64,000 bases of DNA from Saccharina japonica (lineage: Eukaryota; Sar; Phaeophyceae; Laminariales; Laminariaceae). Location of the stretch: the NCBI GenBank assembly GCA_008828725.1, contig MEHQ01003671.1:63361-127360 (forward strand), written 5' to 3'. A model generated the notes under the pieces. The model worked only from the letters and a program-made list of their open reading frames with translations, did no database searches and was not told the DNA's origin. Within the stretch, counting starts at the first letter, position 1, and each line of letters starts with the position of its first letter. The translations under genes and the position numbers were made by a program. Below are positions 34,801 to 46,800 of this stretch, one piece after another.

Positions 34801-37800
34801 AGCAAAGCGAGGAGTCCGCTGCCGTGGCCTGCGCTGCGCAAGAAAGAGCGACACGGTTGGGTGAGCGTAACACCAAACATAATGGCTTCATGGCTTCAGG
34901 GGTAAGGGGTGGGTCTTCGACGAGGTCTGGAAATACCACAAGGGGCGATCAGGACTGAAGCGAATGATGCGGTAGCGGTTTGTGTGCCGTGGTGGGTCTG
35001 AGGTACTCTGTCTGTTCGAAAGATGGGACCGATCGCGCGTGACGTGTACGAAAAAAAGACGTGTACGTACTGATTTACACAATCACAGAATATATCAAAA
35101 TACTGTCTATTTTAAATGTGGAGCTTCGTTTGCTACTACTCTCACCCGTTATCACCGAGCCTATTTTTCCTCCCTTCCTCCCTCTCAACGGTGCGGGCCT
35201 GAAGATGTTTTGCGGGTTTTCCTGCTAGTATATACTGGCGCCAGGTTCACGGTATACTTTAGCATGAGGTAACAACTTTACCCCAACCGTCTTCTCGACA
35301 CCTTCGATTCCGACCTTGCAGAGTGTGTGACACGCCGCCTGAAGGCCCAGCTAGCCGAAGCGGCGGAGAGGACTCGGAGAATAGAGCGCCTGTCGCAGGT
35401 AACCCTCCGCGATGCCTAAACAGCGAGGGACTCTTCAACTACGTATGTATGTATTCACACTCGCGTTTCACTAAGAGTGCTGCCGACCCTTGTTCTCCCT
35501 CCCGATTTAGTAACACGCAACTTAGTATTTTTAGAACTTGCCCCTCCTTTGGGGACAAGTTACTTGGACTACTTTGAGTAGGATCATGTAGGATCGTTTT
35601 TACACACTGGTAAAAATGGGTCATAATTAAATATGTTACTGCTGCCGCTACTAGGAACAAGCGCAACGGGGTATTTCGTGACTGCCACCAACGTGTGTGC
35701 AAGCGGCTGAGGGAAAAATTCGGAGAATCGTACATATTGGTTGGCAGCCATATGGAATCAGGCCTCCAGCCAGCTCTCGAAACAGGCCCCTGTACTTTTG
35801 CGCGGTGTCAATTTAGAAAAACTCGTGTTCGTTTCTGTAAAACATACTGTTTTTGCCTGATTTCCTGGCATTTGTACGCCCACTTGTATATCGCACGTCC
35901 TTGTGTCTCGCACACCTCGTACTACCTCCGAAAAATCGGTGCTATGTTTCGGGGGGCTTGGTCTTGCAAAAAAATCCGCGCAGACCCAGAGGGAGGCGGT
36001 GGGCCAGGTGAAGGTCGACCTTGAAAAGCGGGCTCAGCGACTGGCCCGTCGTCTCGAGGAGGAGCGAGCCTCGAAAGAGGAGGAGAGGATCGAGCACGAG
36101 TCGGCCATGCTCGCGGTTAGAGCGCAGGTGAATGCATGCCTACACACCAGTAGAAAACCCCGCTAGTTTATCCTAGGATGGCCCGGACGCCACAGCCCAC
36201 CACGATAGCGTACGTTTTGTATTTGTACTGGCTGTATTCGCCATTTTGATTCTCCAGCTCAACTCGTCGGAGCTTCACGCCTGGCAGTCTTGCTGACCAA
36301 GCCGCGATCTCACAGGTGTCTTCGCTTTTCCCACCCCCTGAAGATGCCTTGTTTTTTTCACGCGCAGAAGGTCCAGCTTTCCCACTGCCCACTGCTTGTC
36401 GATTTTTTATATGCGTCCAAAAATGGCGCCGTAGTCGCCCCGTGCGCTTCTTTTACAGATCATGTGCTGATTTCAGATGGCGGACTAATCGAACAATGTT
36501 TTCCACGTGTCTTCGGCACAGCAAGATAGCAGTGGTTTGGTTTTTCGAGGCTCCTGCGGTGCAGATATAGTCAAGTATATTTCACTGCGAGTTATATATC
36601 ATATAATACGCACCAGGTATATAGGTAGCCCAGAGATAACGGTAAAAAAAAATGTGTTGTGCGCAGTTTTGTAAAATGTCGTTGAAGTGAGCACGTTCAT
36701 TGACCTCAGGACACTCTTTCTCGTTCTCGCACGAGACATCGAAATTATCCAACACTAGACATCTACACTACCTTCTCGGAATCACCGTTTCGAAGTCCTT
36801 TTTTCGAGACGGGCGCCTCTGCTTTTCCAGTCATGCTGGGCGACGTAGTTAGTTGCATGTCGAGTGTAGTCTTTTTTGTTTTCGTGCCGGTCTGGCATCC
36901 CCGCGTGGCGACTCGTGTATGTCTGCTAAGTAGAAGGTCACCCTCCTGCAGTATGGCGGCGAAAACAGATGAACGTTGTCTGTTTTAGTAGTGCCATGCC
37001 AATGCATGCTGTCAGCGCAATAGCGCAGATATCGCGATGTCTGCAGAACACTAGTATTGTGTTGGTCATAAAGAAGCGGACGAGGTAAATTACTCAGCTA
37101 GCACTGACTTGAGTTGTCTATTCCCAGGGTATGTCCCTTTTATCCAACAGGATGATTACGCACTGAGGCGAACTAATCGACCGTTCGCCGGCCTGCTGGC
37201 GAGCTGTGGCTTAAGAAATGTTCCAAATTTACCTCGAGCATAGTCGTGAAAACAAACATCGAGCTGAAAAACAGCAATCGGCCTCGTTTTTTTTTTTGTG
37301 GTGTTCGCGCAGTGGAAGGAGGAGCTGCGAATGGTGGACGACCGCGTCCGAATCGTCGTCACCGTAAAAGACCAGGCAAGCTCTCGAACTGTAGAGCTCG
37401 ATGCTGCTGCTTTACCTCGGTATTGCGCGATAGCCCTGTTAAATGTATGCCGCAACCCCTAAGGTAGCAGTCAGCACTGACTGCTAGCTTTGGGGTTATG
37501 GGATGGTGCTGTTGTTAAAATATACACCATATCAGGTACCCACTAAGCTACGTATCAGTCAGCCCCTCGCCCGCGTTTGCATTCCTTGCTGCGGCTTCTT
37601 GCAATGGAAAAGTTCGACAGAAGGGTGTTGCATCATTGACACCACGAAAAACAACAAGTCATTCGAGAGACTGCGGTTATTTTCGACGCGGGTCGTTGGT
37701 ACCCGCGACGGGCGACAAATGTACAGCAGTAGTAACGATCACGCTAGCGTGTTGGTGTCAGAGTCTGCAGTTCCACGCGTCAACTGCCGTAACCCCTTCC

Positions 37801-38201
37801 TTACCACTGCGACCTCCGGCTTGAGGACAGACCGCTTGGAACTACTCGTACGCACAGCAGTAGTGGGGTAATTTTTCCGCGGTTATTAAAGGATTGTCTC
37901 GGCTTTTCCGCTTTCGATCCACATGGCTTCCGAGACTACAGCAGCGGTACTTGATCCACATAGCTTTGCCACGGTTGTTAGAACTAATCGTTGTTCTTCG
38001 TTTTGATGGCTGACGCAGGCCATACAGAAGCTGGCCGAGGACTTGGAGGTCGCTAGGCAGAGGGCGGAAATGGCTGGAGCTCTTCTTGAGGAGCTTCAGC
38101 GAGGCATCTGCCCAGCCGTATCCCCCCATTCCAGAGAAAGTTTAGGCCGGCGTCACCAGGCCTTTTCTTGCCTTCCCGGGCGCAACCTGTCGTCTCGCTG
38201 A
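22872..38201 (+). CDS. Multi-exon coiled-coil protein, about 413-439 aa
   Basis: The exons are 22872-23131, 23605-23689, 24711-24914, (25324-25400), 31443-31510, 34703-34860, 35322-35398, 35984-36127, 37313-37375 and 38019-38201 (TGA). Phases agree throughout if 25324-25400 is skipped. That exon is 77 nt and would disrupt the frame, although it reads as coiled coil in two frames. The intron after 37375 has a GC donor (CAG|GCAAGC); the others are GT-AG. Residues 1-70 are Ser/Gly/Pro/Arg-rich and disordered. From about 75 the protein is charged and helical with heptad-like stretches such as ELHEQELSRLNDDRREK, HELWKKAHQEE, QVKVDLEKRAQRLARRLEEE and QKLAEDLEVARQRAEM. The C-terminus is a short basic tail. 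No motor, kinase or membrane domain is visible, so a cytoskeletal or scaffold role is only a guess. A 5.5-kb foldback element occupies the intron 24915-31442. The gene diverges from the Costars gene across 231 bp. Confidence 0.8.
24331..24443. mobile_element. Foldback MITE, copy 2 of 3
   Basis: Starts ATTACGGGGGACCGTAATAA and ends as the inverse, with GGTCCTATTTACTACC and GGTTCCCCGTAAT. It belongs to the family of 11290-11400 and 55327-55450. It lies in the second intron of the coiled-coil gene. Confidence 0.8.
26625..27315. mobile_element. Nested TA-flanked inverted-repeat element, 691 bp
   Basis: The inverted ends CGAGCTGGGCCAGCCAA and TTGGCTGGCCCAGCTCG are flanked by TA on both sides (26623-26624 and 27316-27317). 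The insertion splits a unit of the surrounding array: the text before it stops at CCGTA and resumes at AGGACACC. The TA duplication suits a Tc1/mariner-type element, but no transposase is present. The ORF of 88 aa on the minus strand inside it has no recognisable motif. Confidence 0.75.
30060..30450. repeat. Minisatellite with CTTACAGAACTTACAGAAG units
   Basis: About six degenerate units of 60-70 bp each carry ACAGAACT.ACAGAAGTTCCG. The array is bounded by inverted sequences, CCCCTAGCCGGGGTATGG on the left and AATACCCCGGGTATGG on the right. It is non-coding. Confidence 0.8.
30565..31009. repeat. Dispersed repeat R, copy 1
   Basis: Shares an ordered set of blocks with 52350-52755: CGCGATCACCTCGCCATCGA, a block with CTCTACTGCCTCT, GTGGCCCTGTTTG.CCGCTCGAGG, GATAAATAAG and CCACGAA.AGGCAACCC, then CTCTACTGGCCA. 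In both copies a Pro/Ser/Thr-rich reading on the plus strand and a DGEVIAGG reading on the minus strand are partly conserved. The copy is cut by the assembly gap. Confidence 0.7.
31010..31033. other. Assembly gap (24 N)
   Basis: A run of undetermined bases joins repeat R to the right-hand inverted repeat of the foldback element. The join may be wrong because both sides are repetitive. Single undetermined bases also occur at 7096 and 63105. Confidence 0.95.
32545..32860. repeat. Large hairpin, about 150-bp inverted arms
   Basis: The arms 32545-32700 and 32703-32860 are inverted copies with few mismatches and almost no spacer. Shared blocks include GCATGGACCCGCT, GACCCGAAGCCGT and GTTAGCTTACCAACTACC. 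A third partial copy lies at about 32445-32525. Both arms can be read as helical peptide containing ACCDK-like or LTDKTCGDN segments, but no gene context is present. It lies in the intron between exons 31443-31510 and 34703-34860. Confidence 0.8.
33976..34494 (+). mobile_element. 0.52-kb dispersed repeat, full copy
   Basis: Matches the reverse complement of 56917-57436 along its whole length. It starts at GTTGGCGTCGGTTGGCGACA and passes CTGGCGGTCGAG, TTGTGCGGG, CCATTGCTGTCTCTGGAAGT and GATGCAGCTCACC. It ends with GTCTATGGTCATACGACTAC, GAAGTACA and poly-C of about 23. It has no ORF of note. The fixed poly-C end could make it a SINE-like or MITE-like element; neither A/B boxes nor inverted ends were confirmed for the full unit. 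Confidence 0.8.
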
Positions 38202-40883
38202 AGCCCCGTCTACATGATAGACGCGTATACATGGGGGGAGTGAAGTGTATAATAACGTCCCCAAGCACAAGTACTCGCGGTGCGCGTCCGAAGCGTCTTC
38301 GTATGTCGTGTTTCAAGCAGCACACGGCGTGTACAATATGGCACGGAGAGTTACTGTAGTTGCTGCTTGTTGTTGTAATGCGTTAGAAATGTTGCGCGCA
38401 TTTTTCCTGTTGATACTATTTGCAAGTCTTTTTGGGTATGGCAAAAAGTGGGTGGAACGGTAAAACTGTTTGTTGGGGTTCGAGTGCAAGTTGTGACTAC
38501 TGTAAGCAAAAGAAAATGAGTGGTAATTGAAAATATTCATGATATGGCTGGTATGTAGGTGTGTCTACGACACGTGCTTGCGTCGACGGCCGGTTCCATC
38601 CTTCAGAGACGTATATACCATCTTGCAGACTCTCGTGGTAGACACGGTCCGCGTGCGGTCTCAAAGCCTGAGAGTGAAGGCAATAAACCACCCACGTTTA
38701 CTCATACGACGGTTTTAGTGGGTGTGTGATCGTTGTCAGTGTACCTGCTGTAGATACTACTGTGTCAGCTGACAGCGACATAGAGGTCGCCGGTGGGGGT
38801 TAAAAGAGCGAGGCAAGCACATGGGATGTTTCGGCCCCGTTTTTTTGCCGCGGGTTGGGGTAGGGGCGGGGCGAGGTGGTCTGCACGAGAGGAGAAACCG
38901 TCACGCCTCTATGTCACTACGTACAGCACCTCTGAGAAAAAGGAAAACACTACTGTATCCACGGCCGGAAGAAAGACGGACGCTACTCTCCGCATCGGTG
39001 GTGTTTTGCCACTTTTGACTCTGCAGAGTATACGTACTCGTATCGGATAGATCACGCTGTAGTACTGCTGTAGATCATCTACAGTGTTAGTACGTAGATC
39101 CATGTGTGCCGTTATGAAATGTAATGCACGATCTGTATACGTAGTACAGATAGATCCATCCATGGAAACCTGCGCTAGATCATGCAGATCCTGCGGCTCC
39201 CACCTGGCAACAAGCTAGATAATACGTCCACATATATTATCAGGAATCTCTTGAAATGTCTACAGTAGATCATGACGCGGGGATCCCTGATATGTCCGTT
39301 GAAGCGATGTTTTTGGTGCCACCCAAAACTCGGCAGCACGGCCAGAGCCGTTCGCCACTTGTCGTATTGTCCGCTCGCTGTGCCTCTACATAAGCTCGAG
39401 CCGCCTCTTCTTCAAACACACGCGGTTTGCCGTCGTTCCGCAAACTATGAATAATGTCCGAACCGTGTTTTACCCGATAAGGTCAAAGTTGGAACCCATC
39501 GTAATGCTGTTGTGGATAACGGGTCCGGCATTGAACCTGTGTTGAGCCGCAGCAAAAGCGTATGTCGTGCAAACGACCTGAGAAAAAATTCGCCGCGAAA
39601 TAAACGCTGCCAAAGAGAGCGCAGTTACGTACTGCTGTACATACTTGTACCTCTTAGGAGTTTACGTACTTTAAGTAAGTACGAGTAGAGGGCAGTTTGG
39701 CACGAGCGGGTTGTTGGTGTCGTCCCGGTTTAACTTTGTTTTTTCGGCACGCAACCTGAAGGAAACTCACACTATGACTATTAAATGCTGTACGTATGCA
39801 TGTAAGATTCATCCTGCAGGCCAGGGGGACCTTTTGTACGCGAAGCACAACAATACCAGCTGCAGCGGCGTACGCTCGTACTATTGCCACCAACTAAACT
39901 TAAAAAGAGCACACTTAGGGAAAAGCAGGCTGAGGTCATTCGTTGTTTGGCGCTGCACAACAATTTTCATTCACCTTTTCACTCTGTAATTCGTACCTCC
40001 CTCTCAATCACCTTTCAATCACCTTTCATCTCAACTATGATAGCTATATAACGTATCAATACCTCCCTCTCGATTACCTTTCAAGACCCCCTGGGGGGTT
40101 AAAAAACACGCTGGAAACGCAGGCAGGCAGACCCCGATGCTCGGAGAGTATACAACATGCATCAAATCACCGGACTCCCCTGCAAACCTTGTCACTTATC
40201 GCAGCGCCCCTTGTAGCCTTTATTTAACCCCGTTGTGAACGACTTACTGACATGTACGAGCGCGTAGGCCTATATCGCCTGTCTGTATGATTTCGAACAA
40301 CAAGGTGCCGCAGCTTCATATATATCACCAACCGTCGGTCGATCCACGTTCAGATTTCCGCGCATACAACGTGTTTTGGTTCACATCGTTGGATCCTCGT
40401 CGGATCTGCAGTCTGCATCGACGACTCTTCAGGATGGGATACTGTCCATGGAGTGCTGCACAGACAGGCAATACATTGCCTGGTATAATATGTCTTGTGG
40501 AAGTGAGGCCTGCACTTGTACGGTACGCACATCTGTATGAGCAGTGCGTGTACTCGTACGACATGCATGTATTACGTACCCACTGTGTATACGAGTATAC
40601 GTACCAGGTATCATGTATCATACGTACCAGGTATGTTATTTATGATGGTTGGCGTACAAGTTATTTGTTCTTTATGATACCGCAGTAGTACCTGGTACCC
40701 TGTAGAGACATATTAATAGTGACTATATTCCACCCGCCCTGCCTGTAACTGCCAAAATGCGGCGTGATTATTCATTTTTCTCGTACTCTCGCTTCGTCGA
40801 TACGACACGCACCGAGCGCTGCCCCGATCCGATCGGACGCCACCGCAGCGCCGGAGACACTACATACAGTACCTACGCTCACC
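38202..40883. other. Intergenic stretch between coiled-coil gene and GTPase gene
   Basis: No gene is supported. Short direct and palindromic motifs are frequent: TAGATCATG-type near 39050-39250 and GGTACCTGGTAC-type near 40590-40700. The ATG at 40884 has CACC immediately before it, a good initiation context, so the end of this stretch should hold the GTPase promoter. Confidence 0.45.
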
Positions 40884-43800
40884 ATGGGACAGGCCACCAG
40901 CTGCTGCACATCCTGCTGCCCCTGCCCGTCGTGGAGAAGAAAGAGCAGCGCAAAGGCGTCGCGCGATGCGAGGGGCGGCGACAAATCGAAGCTCCTCTCG
41001 TCGTCGTCGTCGTCGTCTGGGCTGAAATCGTACGACGAGCTCGAGAGCGGGTCTTCTTCCAAGTTGCGTCGACCACCGCCGCATCTGCGAGAATCTGCGG
41101 GAGGCATGTAAGACACCTCCGCCATGATAAGAATGGTGCTGCGCGCACAGTAGTCGACGACGTTATCTCAATCCACTATTTTCGAACTTCCGTAGGTCCT
41201 TGCGTGTCTTTTGGGGCATGGCCGAAATGTATGAGCGAGTGCACATACATGTCAGACCCATGAGTACCTGGCGACGGTCTCTATTCATGTACCAATACTC
41301 GTATGGATCATACAGGGTACCTACGGACAGTACGTACGACGTAGAGCTCCTGCTAAAGTACAGTAGGTGGTACTAGGAGCACAAGTCCTCCGCTAAACAC
41401 CGGTGGGTGTACAGTAAGACACGAGCATTGACCGCCGCTGGCTATGGGATCGTACCTGGTATACTGAACTGCCAGCAGATGATAACGTGGCATATCCAAA
41501 TGCGTATGCCCACGGCGGTAGCAAAGCGTTTACCTGTGGGATCGCTTTTTTTTTCAGAGGATAATGTAAAAATTGACACTCGTCATTTTATCATGAGCAC
41601 CTCGCGACGAAGAACATCGTGCTTTGTGAACACGAAATTAAGACCAGCAAAACCCCAAAGGAAACCTCTACAACGACCTACTACCAATGACTGTAAATAC
41701 CAATAATATCGCCGATTCTCCCCTTCCCGCGAGCATCACGTACTCGTATGTATGATTTCGCTTGTTTCTGCTTTTTCCGCGGATTGCCCCTCCTGTGATG
41801 CGCGATATCTCGGCGGAGCAGCAACCAGGTCGTCCGGCTGGTGCTTATCGGCTCTTGCGACACCGGAAAAACGTGCCTGATGCGTCGATTTCTTGGTGGA
41901 TACTACGACGAGGCTGGACAGCAGGTCTATACGAGGCAAGCAAAAAGCGGCGGTACAGTAGTAATGGTCCCTCTATCGTAGTGCCGGTATGCGCCAGCCA
42001 ACAATGCCGGCACTTAGCGGCAACAAACACTACTCTGCACACTGCGACACCACTGGTTAACCCCATACTATATATGTGCCAAGCGATTTCACTGGCACGA
42101 CGTATATATAGCGGGCAGCCGGCCTCTACGTACGTACGTACGTACTCAATCGGCACTACGAGTATAGAGGGACCCACTCGTACTGCAAACGCTATATACG
42201 TACGGACGACTCCTACGTACACGATGCTACGGTGCATCAACCACTCGACTATGTACGTAGCCCCACATAGGTATACCGGTATACCGTTCGTGCAGCAGCA
42301 GTACATACGCGACACCACCACTGCAGACATGATCCCACATAATTTCCAGGCAAATAGCTTGTCCTAAAAAACGTGGGTTCAGTTTTCTTAAAGCACTGTA
42401 CTTTACTGTAATAAATTCTTATTTTGGGTCAGGCTGAATTTCTTATTCTCGTTTTTTTTTCTTGTGTGAGGCAGGGTGCGTCCCGCACTATTCATATTAA
42501 TAACTTCAGTGTATTGAATGGTTTTCTTGTGATTCGTGCACCACAAAGGTCGCGCCAAACATAATAACCTTTGTCTTTTCCACTGCACCCCCGTTCCGTT
42601 ATGGGGACACGGAGCACTTGAAATTAGAGTACGTACACACCTTTGGTATTAAAACTTTTTTTTTAGTCGTGTGGGAACAATTTATTAGTAGGTCCTGTGG
42701 GGCTTGCCTTCCCGTATTAAATTGGTTCGGTTTATTTTGACACTGCTGTCGAACGCGAATCATATGTACAAGCATCTGGCTCAGCATATCACAGTCAGTA
42801 CCAATAAGACCGGCCACTCTGGACGGAAATGTAAGGACCTTTTGGTAGGGCTGGCCACTGGCACAGTATGTACTGGCAGTAGTAACCTACTGGCAGTAGC
42901 AATCTACTGGCAGTAATCATCCACTGGCAGTAGTAATCTACTGATTGACCTGGCCATTATCTTGGCCAGTATTGTTTTTATCTTACGTACGTACGTCCAA
43001 GAAACACGCCATACTATAGTACGGAAACCCACCAAATTCCCAGTGACTTTAGTTACTGGGCTCTGTCGCGGAAATCATGCGTTTCGGAAGGATACAGAAG
43101 AGAGGAGCTCTCCGCCAGCCCCCGGATGTTGGACCTTTTTACGCGTTCCTTCCTCCCTTCCTTCCGCATTTTTCATGTTAGGTCTCTTTGTCTGAGTACC
43201 TGATACCTTCGGATGTGTGCTACGGTAGAGGTAGCACCTTTTGGCTGAAGCGTGTTCTGATTGATGGGGCTGCTCAATCCAATGGCACTTTCATTCTTGT
43301 GTTGCAGTATGTTTCATGTTGTACTCAGGTCGTGGGATTGTTCACGGGGTAGCACTTTTATTTTCCTTCCAAAAACAGTTTTTGACTCACTATTAGTGTA
43401 GAGCTCCTCAAGGGGCCACCCTCAGAAGGCAGAAACATGGTGCACTGTATGCCGGCTACCGTAGCATGCGTCTTCGCTCGGCGTTACTCGGTTGACTACG
43501 CCAGTAAACTGCTACAATCCAGTAGCCTGATTGGTTTTGAAGACAGTGTGCTCGTATTAATGTACTAATCGTTACTGACTGAGTCAGCCAGTACCCAGCC
43601 CTACCTTTTATTTGGTTTTCACATTTAAACCGAACGGCCGTGAAATTTACGTCCAGATACGTCCAGAGTGATATGAATACGACATTTACTGCTTGTACAC
43701 GTATAAATATATGCTTGGGCATTGCTTTTGCCGCGAGAAAAACAAACAAACGATATTTTATGCCACATTAACGTTTCCAGCTGCCCCCCCCCTCCCCCCG

Positions 43801-46800
43801 CCCATCCTCTCATTTTGGCAGGACATTGGGGGTGGACTTTGGTTGCAAGACAGTGCAGCTGACCGACCATCGAGTGCGTCTCCAGATGGTGAGGGCCCGA
43901 TTCCCAAGCCCACTATTTAGTTGGGAGTCATAGCGGGAGGGGCAGGTAGAGATAAGGACGGCCCCTAGTCCCTTCCTCTTGAACGGGGCTCCGTCGCACA
44001 GCAGCAACAGCAGCAGCAGCAGCAGCAGCAATGTTAGCGGTGGATTTTTTTGTGCTTCGTACAGACGTCGCGCCCAATATTGGTAACCCTTGTCTTTGCC
44101 ACTGCATTCCCCTTTTGGGGACACAGAGCACTTGTGGAATTATAGTAGGATTTCTTTTTTTGGAGTCTGGGAAACAATTTATTGAGTCCCTCCACCCTAC
44201 GAGTCAGTTTTCAATGCTTGGCGCAGATGTTGAGTTATGGGTGTTAAGGTCCGTACGTATCTACAGCAGCAGAAGTTGGTGTGCAGTTACTATGCACGAG
44301 CATGCTGGGTATCTTATTTTGGATATCGGATATAGATAATTCCATCAGCAGAAGAACTGTTTGGCATCGCCTTTTACGAAACAGCGTCGTGCTGTCGCTG
44401 CCGCATGTACGAAGCCATCTTTGGCAACCCTCCGACGTTGTTTTTTTTTTTTGTACGTGGATTTGTTCTCTTCTTTTTCGTTGGACAACCCTCCTCTCAA
44501 AAACCTACCCAAGCAGAACTTATAACTTCATGCTGTTAGTATCAATCTGTCTGCCATCTGATAACGTTGCAGCAAGAATGAGCTACTTATCAACGCCAGT
44601 CCCTCACAAGCATTCATTCCCAGAACGAAGAAGAAGAAACAAAACGAGGGAAATCACAAAAAGGAAACCCAACCCTACGGTGTGCACGAAAAGTCTTAAC
44701 CCCCCTTCTGTTCGTACCTATTGCCGGCTTTTACTGTCATTTTCTCTCTGACCAATTGTTTTCGTTGGAAATAGTGGGACACCGGCGGGAGTGAGACGTA
44801 CAGGAGCGTGGTTTCGCACTACCTCCGAGGCGCGGATGGGATCGTGCTGTGCTTTGACGTCACTCGGAAGGTGGGTGCGGTACAAGTACGGCGTTGTCTC
44901 CCGCATCAAGCATGAAGGGAGTTCTCCGCGGCACAAGCGCAGCGCCGCCTCTCGCATCAGGATGGCTCTCCGAAAACATCCAGTCTTTTCTACTACAGTA
45001 TACCACCAGTAGTATTCACATTGCTCAGCGCGAAACAGAGAACTACGGTGGTGCACGCAACAGCTCGATATTTCGTATAGGCTGCCCGTTTCGTCGCCCC
45101 GCCTAGAGACGGGCACCGCGCTTGTTCCCTGCCGCTCTGGTCGTGCAAGGAACCTCGCGCTCTCGTTCCCCCGCCGCTGTTGCCAAGAGTCATCCGTAGG
45201 CGATCGGTCTGGTTTGTTCCGCCGTCTATTAGAGCGTCAGCGACGAACCAAAAGTTGCCTGACAAAAACAAATAGTCGAGCACGAACGTTGTACGTACGG
45301 TACGCGACAGCACTATATCCTTGTGGGAGTTGATAATATTTGGCTCGACTTTTGCACGAACTATGAAGAGAGACATGTATTGTCTACGCTGAAACTAACG
45401 TAACGCACATGTCTTGCCTCGCACAAAGAGCTTGAACCTGTCCCAAATTACTGGTGATAGTTTATCAGGTGGTGTCGTTTACTGCTCCATGTTCGTGTTT
45501 TTCCTGGGCTGCACCGCCCCTCCTTCAACAGGAATCGCTTCGAGACCTGGTGTCCACCTGGGCGCCTTACCTGGACAAGCACATGCCAAAGAATTGCCGA
45601 GTCCTGCTCGCGGGCAACAAGGCTGACTGTTGCGGCCCCCAAGGGGTGGAGAAAAGAGAGGTATCTCAGAAGGAAGCAAAGGTGAGCGCGCTGTCCCGCA
45701 GGCGGACCGTTTCGACGCGGGCCACGGTGAAGGGTACGAGCACCTTCATCTTGACGAGGATGCTTGCACACTTGAAAATCTCTGTACCTTTACTCAGCAA
45801 CCGACCGACCAATTTTTGGGGTGCATTGCAAGCTAAGACCGATACACAGCAGTAAGAAAATCCCGTGCGCTCGGTACCTATACCGAATGCCGTTGAACAA
45901 AATAATCAACGGATCTAAAGATATTGCAAATATATTGGGGAGTTTGAGAGCTGAGGAGTCCCGTTGGTGATAAACGTTTGGACTCGAAAGCGTAACTCCC
46001 ATACCTTCCAGATAGCACGGCTTATCCATACTTCAGTATGTCCCACGTTTTCTACAACGTATCGGCCAGAAGGTCCAACTCGCAAAAACATACGGTAATT
46101 TTATTCGAGTGGGTCAAAAGGGATACGGTACTTCTCCACGCAGCCAGCGAAGCTGAACTGGTTGGTCTAGCAGGCTACCCCTTCGGCCCAATACAACGTA
46201 CCTCCGGGCCGGCGCCATTTTATCACAGAAAGAGAAACCTACCAACCATAGCGACCGGCGATACATGAAGCCAAACCTGGTTTAGGGAAAAATCCCACCA
46301 ACGATCCGATTTTATCTTGGTGTGATTCGTGTGTCACTGTTTTCGGATTTGTTTTTATAGCCGCAAGAGTACATCAATGCCTTTTTTTCGTATCCGCACC
46401 TTCCACTGTCTGTCGTCCGCCCATGGCATTCGTGTATTCTGAATGCCGCGCACACCCTGCATGCTGTCGTAAAATACCATACCGACAGCGGTTTGCGGAC
46501 GCGATGGACTCGCAAGTGTTCGAGACAAGCGCGAAAAACGGCGCAAACGTCGACCTCGCGGTGCTAGCTCTCATGCGCGAAGTCCTCCACCACCGGAAGT
46601 ATGCCAAGGAAGAAGACTCGACGGAAACGGGGAGCGAGAGCGACAGGTATTACCCGGGTCTTGAACGCTTCGCGTCGCTATCTAGTCGAGTGTAGTTTAG
46701 TTTCCTCGAGTTGACAAAAAAAAAACGTTGCCACTATAAACTGGGCTCGAAAGCAAACGTATGCCTTGTCACGAAGTAGATGTGTTTGGCGTTGCTGCAA

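Noticed and set aside
36250..36315. Segment between CTCCAG and CACAG|GTGTC inside the coiled-coil gene
   Set aside because: In the required phase it stops after LNSSELHAWQSC, and the flanking exons (ending 36127 and starting 37313) join in phase without it.
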